Shown here: positions 7,110 through 12,500 of the stretch, piece after piece
How the letters are laid out: each line of letters begins with the position of its first letter
How positions within the stretch are numbered: the stretch's first letter is position 1
DNA from: Acropora yongei
Lineage: Eukaryota > Cnidaria > Anthozoa > Scleractinia > Acroporidae
NCBI GenBank assembly: GCA_014634225.1
Contig: BLFN01000732.1
Span: 171,541 to 184,040 of the forward strand
DNA length: 12,500 bases
Direction: 5' to 3'
Position numbers and translations under genes: made by a program
The notes under the pieces: model-generated
The model's database searches: none
Seen by the model: only the letters and a program-made list of their open reading frames with translations
What the model was told of the DNA's origin: nothing

Positions 7110-7570
7110 ATCAATACGTGCAAATGCACAATACCAAATTTTCTGAGAAATCAAGACAATCCGAGGAAACACATCTTCTCAAAGATCTTAGAAAGACCTG
7201 GAAGGACAGAAATGGGTCTATAGTTGTATAACATAGAGGAGGCATCACATAATGGTCATTCATGATTGTGACATGAGAGAATAATAGATAACAAAATATT
7301 AATATGAGCTTAATTTAAACCCCTAGCAAATCAGTCTTCTTTTACAGGAGAAAAACAAATGCTATCAACAACCTCACATTTGCTATTTTTTAGGGAAGAG
7401 ATTATGCCGGCAACTTCAGAGGGAGAAATAGGAGTAAGAAAGAAACATTCTGGATTGTGACCACATCTTTGAGTGAATTGACTCGAAGGAATAATATTTG
7501 CCCGAGAGGGTCCTATGTTAGCAAAGACATTATTGAGCTGTTCTGTCAGAGTATGTTCCTGTACTATTTT
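7110..7570 (-). pseudogene. Decayed LINE reverse-transcriptase piece, minus strand
   Basis: On the minus strand an open frame from 7570 to a TGA at 7331 has no start codon and reads EHTLTEQLNNVFANIG, FFLTPISPSEVAGIISSLKN and further. This is the region just before the fingers of non-LTR reverse transcriptases (SPSEVxxIISSLKNxKxxGxD). Further along (7226-7171) comes NYRPISVLPGLSKIFEKM, the classic NYRPIS motif, then LS-stop-FLRKFGIVH near 7135-7165, where a TGA replaces the usual acidic codon. The stretch between the two pieces (7230-7330) is scrambled. Stops and frameshifts make it inactive. The catalytic YxDD part is missing; the sequence at lower coordinates no longer reads as LINE. It appears unrelated to the two plus-strand LINE copies, though I cannot assign its clade. 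Confidence 0.82.
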
Positions 7571-7699
7571 TCATGTTACTAAAATGTTGGTGAGGTTTTT
7601 TTTCTTAGAGATAATCTGGCAGGTGCAGAACACAGGTCACAGGTCATTGTTTTACCAGTACACCAGTACAAAAACAATCCTAAACATTCATTAAAGCTA

Positions 7700-7941
7700 A
7701 CCTTAGGCCTAATTAGTTTTAGGCCTAATGTTAGCATTGGGGGCATTACTAAACCACGAAACACGAAAACACCATGTATGACCCCACCATACATTGAATA
7801 CTAACCGACAAAAGTTGGATTTGAGATTAAATATCGTTTTAGGCTTAAAACATTATTGCTTCTTGTCTCAATCTTAATCTGAATCCTAATCGTAATGTCA
7901 ATTAATGGGAGCAATAACGTTTTAGGCCTAATTAGGCCTTA
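7700..7941. repeat. TAGGCCTAA-rich inverted repeats
   Basis: TTAGGCCTAA, itself a palindrome, occurs at about 7703, 7719 and 7922. The segment 7839-7859 (TTAGGCTTAAAACATTATTGC is its 21-base arm) is the reverse complement of 7911-7931 with two mismatches, enclosing 51 bp. It is probably the remains of a foldback element. The open frame at 7579-7794 on the minus strand shows no known motif. Confidence 0.6.
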
Positions 7942-8388
7942 GAAGAAACTCAGAAACTTAATTATTATGAAAGAACTTTTTTCTGGCAAGTTTGACAAGA
8001 AAATTGTATTTGTAACAATATTATTTTGTTGCATTTAGCCTCGTTAAGAGTAGTAGGCTTTGTAGAGAGAATTCTCTCCTTTGCAAGGTTTTGAAACAAG
8101 TGCAGATTAGGAATACACAGGTTTAAGTGGGATTGAGTTACGATTACGGTACCACAATTCAGATGACTTGAAAATGTGTCATAAAAAATGTTCACAGGGT
8201 TGATGTTATAGATGTATGACCAATCAATATTTTCCAATTTATACCGTACATGTAAGTATGGGATTATTGTGGAGTCAATGTCGTACCACTCTCCTTTGAT
8301 ATAGTGGGTCAACAACTACTGGATTGGGTAATTTGGGAATTTGGGAGTCAAGTTCATGTTATCAATCAGAGTTAAAGTCGAAAAAGTT
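7942..8388. other. Stretch with one unexplained minus-strand open frame
   Basis: A minus-strand frame of 116 codons (8315-7965) is the only long open frame. It is rich in Asn, Ile, Leu and Tyr, fits the local AT content and shows no motif I recognise. No splice sites or homology back it. I do not call it a gene. Confidence 0.4.
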
Positions 8389-8440
8389 ATAATAATGATG
8401 ATGAGGATGACAATGATGATTTTAATAATAATGATGAATT
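8389..8440 (+). repeat. ATG/ATA trinucleotide microsatellite
   Basis: Imperfect run of AAT, ATG and GATGAT units (AATAATGATGATGAGGATG, then AATGATGAT and AATAATAATGATGA). Simple sequence, non-coding. Confidence 0.85.
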
Positions 8441-8518
8441 TTATCTAAGTGTCAACTGTATTTAGCGTTGAGGAGCTAATTGGGAACAGTGTACAGAAAT
8501 AAAATCAAGTGATAAATA

Positions 8519-8668
8519 CATCTTATTCAATCGTTTAACATATAATACGCGCGGATATTTTGCGAGTTGCGTAGTATTTTTCCAAGCTCTGCAGGGGCGA
8601 GGAAAAATGCGAGCAATGAGCAAAATGTCCACGAGTATTATATGTTTAAAATCACCCATAAGATAAGA
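8519..8668. mobile_element. Foldback element, about 50-bp arms
   Basis: The left arm (8533-8583, containing ATATAATACGCGCGGATATT) is the imperfect reverse complement of the right arm (8601-8650, containing ATGTCCACGAGTATTATATG). The arms end at the centre in TTTTTCC and GGAAAAA around a 17-base GC-richer core (AAGCTCTGCAGGGGCGA). Weaker complementarity (TCTTAT against ATAAGA) goes on outside the arms to about 8519 and 8668. It has no coding capacity; the minus-strand open frame at 8462-8743 merely runs through it. Confidence 0.75.
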
Positions 8669-8704
8669 CAGCATAATTATTCTTAAAGCTGATAGTTGAT
8701 AGGA

Positions 8705-8897
8705 AACTCTCCATTCTCTATTTTCGAATTTCCCATAATACACTTTGTTTGCCCCCCAAATTTTGCATAAACCATTGTTTTCAAATGCTCTTGGGAATAT
8801 GTAGTGTCCCCAAGAGCATTTGAAAACAATAGTTTATGCAAAATTTGGGGGGCAAACAAAGTGTATTATGGGGAATTCGAAAATAGAGAATAGAGTT
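8705..8897. mobile_element. Near-perfect palindrome with about 90-bp arms
   Basis: The left arm (8705-8795) and right arm (8809-8897) are reverse complements with only about two mismatches and a 2-base indel near the outer end. They are separated by 13 bases (8796-8808). The arms include TTTGTTTGCCCCCCAAATTT and GCAAAATTTGGGGGGCAAAC. The shape is a foldback transposon or short non-autonomous element without coding capacity. So little difference between arms points to a young insertion or to gene conversion between arms. Confidence 0.92.
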
Positions 8898-9134
8898 ATT
8901 GAGGGCGACTGGAAAAGCCGAAGTCCGGAACCGGAATAAAAACAAGAAAGGTCGATGTTATACAGTTGTTTTATTTCAGCTAAAAGAGTTGAATGTTATA
9001 TTACACACTTTAAACTGCAAAATCGGTTTTTACGGATATTGTTGTGACTTGACTACAAAGTTCGTACCACTGGCGTCACTCTTGTTTTGAACGGCTTAAG
9101 TTACACATTGAGACTCCTCCTTGTCCCTTGGTGG
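8898..9134. other. Spacer between palindrome and LINE
   Basis: No gene recognised. The frame at 8899-9090 has no motif. The short leader of the next frame (9087-9134) is not LINE-like and probably comes from sequence flanking the insertion. Confidence 0.5.
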
Positions 9135-10860
9135 CGTGGGAGCGAAGTTAAAGGTGTGTTTCCTGATTCTCTTAAAGTGGCCAAACTCACTCCTATTCTT
9201 AAAAAAGCTAATGCTGATCATGAAGTTTTTTCAAATTTCCGTCCTGTTTCAAATCTTCAGTTTTTATCTAAACTGATTGAAAAGGCTGTTGCATATCAGC
9301 TTAATTGTTATCTTGCTGAACATGATCTTCATGATTTGTTTCAGTCGGCGTATAAAGCTATGCACAGCACTGAAACGGCTTTGGTACGTATCCACAACGA
9401 CATCCTTCAATCTGTTGATGCTGGCAACTGTGTCATTCTGATTTTCCTTGATATGTCAGCTGCGTTTGATACAGTTGTTCATGATGTCTTGCTTGATAGA
9501 CTTGCTAATCGTTTTGGTGTCAAGGATGTTGTTCTTAGCTGGTTTAGTTCGTACCTCACGAATAGGAAGCAATTCGTTGGTATCAATGAGTCTTCCTCGT
9601 GCCTTGTCAACCTTGATGTTGGAGTGCCACAGGGCTCAGTGCTAGGGCCTCTTCTTTACTTGCTCTATACTTCTCCATTAGCTGACGTTGTTAAGCGTCA
9701 TAATGTTAGTTATTATTTTTACGCTGATGATTCTCAGTTGTATTTGTCGTTTAAGGGTAACCAACAGCTTGCACAATCGAGACAGTCTTTGGAGCAATGT
9801 CTCACTGACATTTCATCGTGGATGCTTGCTAATGGTTTGAAGCTAAATCATGATAAGACAGAGCTGATGTGCATCCACTCTAGGTCTCTTCCATTAGATG
9901 AGATCGTAGTTTGTGGTGAAACTATTGTCCCTTGTACTTCTGCTGTTAATTTGGGAATAGTTTTCGATGAATGCATGACTGGGAACTTCAAGTCAGCAAG
10001 ATTTGCAAGTCGTCTTACTTTCACTTAAGAAATCTGTCTTCTATTAGAAAATATCTTACTACTAATGCTGCTCACACTATTGTTCACGCTTTCATTTCTT
10101 CCAGACTCGATTACTGTAATGCTCTCCTTTATGGGCTCCCTAAATATCTTGTTGACAGGCTACAGCACGTTCAGAATTCTGCTGCTCGTGTTGCTACTTT
10201 TACAGGGAAGTTTGATCACATCACCCCTGTGTTGATTGATCTTCATTGGCTTCCTGTATACTATAGGGTTATCTTCAAGTTGCTTCTGCTCACTTATAAG
10301 GCCTTAAATGGTCTTGCTCCTTGCTATCTGTCTGATCTTCTTTCTTATCGTTCCTCTTGCTACTCTCTTCGCTCTGTTACAAATAAACTTCTTGTTGAAC
10401 CTAGAGCTAAGCTCACCACGTATGGTTTTCGGTCCTTTTCTTTCGCTGCTCCGAGACTTTGGAATAGGTTACCTTTGAATATTCGTTCTTGCTCCTCAGT
10501 TGCTAGTTTTAAAAGCAGACTCAAAACGTTTCTTTTTACATTATTTCTTGATAATAAGAAATTTAATTAGTTATTTGTTTCTTTTTAATCATTTTCGTTT
10601 TTTTATCGCCTGGTTTGATATGTCTTTCATCATTTGATTTTATCATTATCATTTCAATAATTGTTGTTTGAAATAATAAGAATATTTTTATAGATCGTTT
10701 TTTAGAATTAATAATATTTATTGCATAATAATATTCCATATAATTTAGTGTTTTTAAATCGTTTTTATTGAAATTACTGTAAATTGTAAATTGTAAAGCG
10801 CCATGGACAGCGATACATGGATATGAGCGCTATATAAATAAAGTTATTAGTATTATTATT
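9135..10860 (+). pseudogene. 5'-truncated CR1/L2-type LINE with one frameshift
   Basis: Similarity to LINE reverse transcriptases starts at GVFPDSLKVAKLTPILKK (about 9152). It continues through FRPVSNLQFLSKLIEKAV, STETALVRIHNDI, motif A FLDMSAAFDTVVHD (Asp at 9450), GVPQGSVLGPLL (9621-9656) and the catalytic YADD at 9720-9731. At about 9989 the frame moves by -1, best explained by one lost base: GNF is followed by QVSKICKSSYFHLRN in the next frame. That frame runs to TAG at 10570 through SRLDYCNALLYGLP, LQHVQNSAARV, HITPVLIDLHWLPVYYR and FAAPRLWNRLPLNIR, the C-terminal pattern of CR1/L2 LINEs. The endonuclease and the first part of the RT are missing, as expected from 5' truncation. The 3' end is AGCGC..GAGCGCTATATAAATAAAG with AATAAA at 10837-10842 and an ATT-repeat tail to 10860. 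No target duplication found. Confidence 0.93.
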
Positions 10861-11560
10861 AAGTTGTTACTGAAGCCATGGATGAAAGGAGTCCAGGAAA
10901 GAAAAGTGAAAGACAAAAGAAATTCACCTTATTTATTGTAGTAAAATGTTAAGGTAGACAACTACCAACCTCGCCTTCCAGATCTCGCCGCATTGGAGAT
11001 CGAGAAGAAACACGGGAAAGGTGAGCACTATGTGGCACCCTCCCTAGTTCCCTTCTCCGCGCAGCTTGGTCACTAGCTTCTCTTCGCTTTCCTCTCCCCT
11101 TGCGCTTGCTACGCAGGCTAAAGATTAATCGTCAGTACTGTACACAGTTTTCAGTGATCAAACTCCTCTGAGCTGACAGCAGTAAACAAACAAGCCTTGC
11201 AAACAATAACCAACCATTTTAATAAACAACTAAAACTGAAATTACATACACAGTAATCTCTTTCACAACATTTTCCGTTTGACTGACAATCTTTACTCCC
11301 TCTCTCTTCAGTTTAGAACAACAGCAAAATCTTACTAATTAAAAAGTCAACCTAAGGCATAGTAAATTCCCTTACTCGACTGCAATTTCATAGTCAAACA
11401 AAGCAGCTCACGACTGGACATAGCTTGGACGTCCATTTCAAACAAAAAGCCTATAAATGTGATTGTTGAAATACGTCAGGATCCCTGTCAACACGGAATT
11501 GTAAACGTTTTCAGGCCTTCGTTTTTCAGCGAGTTTTACAAAATATGTGAGGCAGCGAGG
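10861..11560. other. Non-coding stretch after the LINE
   Basis: No open frame of note, RNA gene or splice-flanked exon was recognised on either strand. The first 300 bases include GC-rich, CT-rich sequence around 11020-11120 (CTCTCCCCTTGCGCTTGCTA) that looks like a dispersed repeat, but I cannot define its ends. The rest is AT-rich. Confidence 0.5.
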
Positions 11561-11695
11561 CATATATTAGTATAAGTAATCACATAATTTCGAGTGCAAT
11601 CGAGAATAAATAAGCACTTTTAAATTTTTCAAATACTACAAATTGCACTCGTCCTACGGGCTTGTCCAATTTGTAGTATTTGAAAAAATTTACAA

Positions 11696-11728
<33 letters not shown>

Positions 11729-11752
11729 TATGTGATTTCTTATTATCATATG
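11561..11752. mobile_element. Foldback element, about 85-bp arms
   Basis: The left arm (11561-11645) and right arm (11667-11752) are reverse complements with several mismatches and indels. Shared blocks are AATCACATAATTT, AATAAATAAGCACTT, AAATTTTTCAAATACTACAA and their complements. The 21-base centre is CACTCGTCCTACGGGCTTGTC, GC-rich between AT-rich arms. No coding capacity. Confidence 0.87.
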
Positions 11753-11810
11753 GCCCGTAAGGCCCCGCGCGCGCTTTCATTGTAAAACTATTGGGGAAAT
11801 GCCCGTATGA

Positions 11811-11862
11811 GGGCCGTACGCATCAGCGCGAGCAGGGCCGGAAAAAGCCGTACGGCCCTGCT
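11811..11862. repeat. GC-rich alternative hairpins around CCGTACGG
   Basis: GGGCCGTACG at 11811-11820 is the exact complement of 11849-11858. AGCAGGGCCG at 11831-11840 is the exact complement of 11853-11862. The two pairings overlap at 11853-11858, so they exclude each other. The stretch is far richer in GC than its surroundings and stands between two foldback elements, so it may be the remains of a third. Confidence 0.7.
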
Positions 11863-11948
11863 AGGAACACGTACTGCTCAGCGCCATGCAATTTTAGAGG
11901 ATTTTGAGTGCCCAATGTTTTGTGTAAAGAGCCCATATGATAAAATGC

Positions 11949-12090
11949 TTATTAACTGAGTTTAGGTCGGACCGGACGGGAAAATATTTGGCCCGCGAGG
12001 TCATGGGGAACGGACCTCGCTGCGCTCGGTCCGTACATCATGACCTCGGGCCAAATATTTTCTCGTCCGGCCCTCCCACACGGTCAATAA
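11949..12090. mobile_element. Foldback element with about 45-60-bp arms
   Basis: The core arms are clear: CCGGACGGGAAAATATTTGG at 11972-11991, followed by CCCGCGAGGTCATG, pairs with CATGACCTCGGGCC and AAATATTTTCTCGTCCGG ending at 12070. Inside them CGGACC and GGTCCG pair around CTCGCTGCGCT. Weaker pairing extends outward to TTATT (11949) and AATAA (12090). It is GC-rich for this window and encodes nothing. Confidence 0.85.
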
Positions 12091-12110
12091 GTACATAGTA
12101 TTATATTTTT

Positions 12111-12153
12111 GCACTGGTGTATTACACTTTTAGCACTGTGTTACACTTAAACT
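12111..12153 (+). repeat. Two imperfect 21-bp tandem units (GCACTG...TTACACTT)
   Basis: GCACTGGTGTATTACACTTT is followed by GCACTGTGTTACACTTAAAC, then a third GCACTG. It sits just outside the foldback at 11949-12090 and before a segment reading CTCTCAGCCAATCAGAATCG. The group may be one composite dispersed repeat; I cannot set its borders. Confidence 0.6.
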
Positions 12154-12199
12154 GCACTGCTCTCAGCCAATCAGAATCGAGTAATTTTTTCATGTATGT

Positions 12200-12500
12200 T
12201 ATTAAGAAGGAAAACATTACCTGAAAGCTAACCGTTGTAAATAAATTTGTTGTCTCTCGCTCTATTTCTCTCAGCTTTATGGAGATTTTCATTAGCTTTT
12301 ATTGAAAGTTTCGCTTCTTTTCCTTCCTCGGCTTCTCTCGAGCCGTTCTTCACTTAAATTTGTCAAATTTCGTCGCCTCTTCTCTCGTTCTCTTTCCTGC
12401 TCTTTATCCAGTTGCCCGTCACTAACATGATTTCCCGCCCGAAAATCCGGCGCGAGCGGGTTCCCAAATGCCACGCTATTTCCCGCGAAGGAAAATTGCC
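12200..12500. other. Window end: CT-rich stretch, no gene called
   Basis: A minus-strand frame of 60 codons (12474-12292) opens on GTG and encodes an Arg/Glu-rich sequence (EQEREREKRRRNL). It mirrors the CT-rich composition on the + strand. Without a start codon or homology it is not called as a gene, but it may be part of something that continues beyond base 12500. Confidence 0.4.

Noticed and set aside
7965..8315. 116-codon minus-strand frame as a gene
   Set aside because: It is AT-driven in composition, with no motif, splice support or conserved neighbour; kept only as a note.
8462..8743. 93-codon minus-strand frame
   Set aside because: It runs through one foldback element and into the arm of the next.
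12292..12474. Arg/Glu-rich minus-strand frame as the start of a gene
   Set aside because: It opens on GTG and reflects a CT-rich strand bias; no ATG or homology supports it, although the window ends too soon to be sure.
1..12500. CRISPR arrays, operons or a bacterial defence island around the CHAT protease
   Set aside because: Introns, SINEs and LINEs show that this is animal nuclear DNA; there are no spaced direct repeats of CRISPR type and no bacterial gene arrangement.

Overview
The window is animal nuclear DNA, AT-rich and crowded with decayed transposons, and it has introns. The host is most likely a cnidarian, probably a reef coral or another hexacoral. That is inferred from a protein of the TPR-CHAT (TTC28-like) type, which is greatly expanded in corals. 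It is supported by CR1/L2-type LINEs, tRNA-derived SINEs, many short foldback elements and a TTAGGG-type telomeric motif. No species can be named from sequence alone.

The one convincing host gene lies on the + strand, about 1.43-6.85 kb. Its last exon (5862-6854) encodes nearly all of a CHAT (caspase-like) domain with the His and Cys of the catalytic dyad. Reading upstream in all frames, I found three short exons (1434-1514, 4241-4308, 4770-4886) that code for a TPR region. They join to each other and to the CHAT exon in one frame (phases 1, 0, 0). The spliced visible product is about 418 residues. The start codon and first exon must lie upstream of base 1. The long TPR-repeat array usual in coral TTC28-like proteins is not found between exon 3 and the CHAT exon.

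The introns hold mobile DNA. Intron 1 (1515-4240) has a TTCG-rich low-complexity tract, a foldback pair of tRNA-like heads facing outward, a telomere-like block and a decayed LINE. Intron 2 (4309-4769) has an element of about 220 bp with 50-bp terminal inverted repeats. Intron 3 (4887-5861) has a tRNA-derived SINE with a perfect 15-bp target-site duplication.

Downstream of the gene come a decayed minus-strand LINE reverse-transcriptase piece (about 7110-7570), TAGGCC-rich inverted repeats, a trinucleotide microsatellite, two adjacent foldback elements (8519-8668, 8705-8897), and a 5'-truncated but recent LINE (about 9135-10860) with one frameshift. The last 1 kb has a cluster of foldbacks and GC-rich hairpins (11561-12090). 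The first 1.4 kb upstream of exon 1 shows only diverged direct repeats. I saw no structural RNA gene, CRISPR array or operon.
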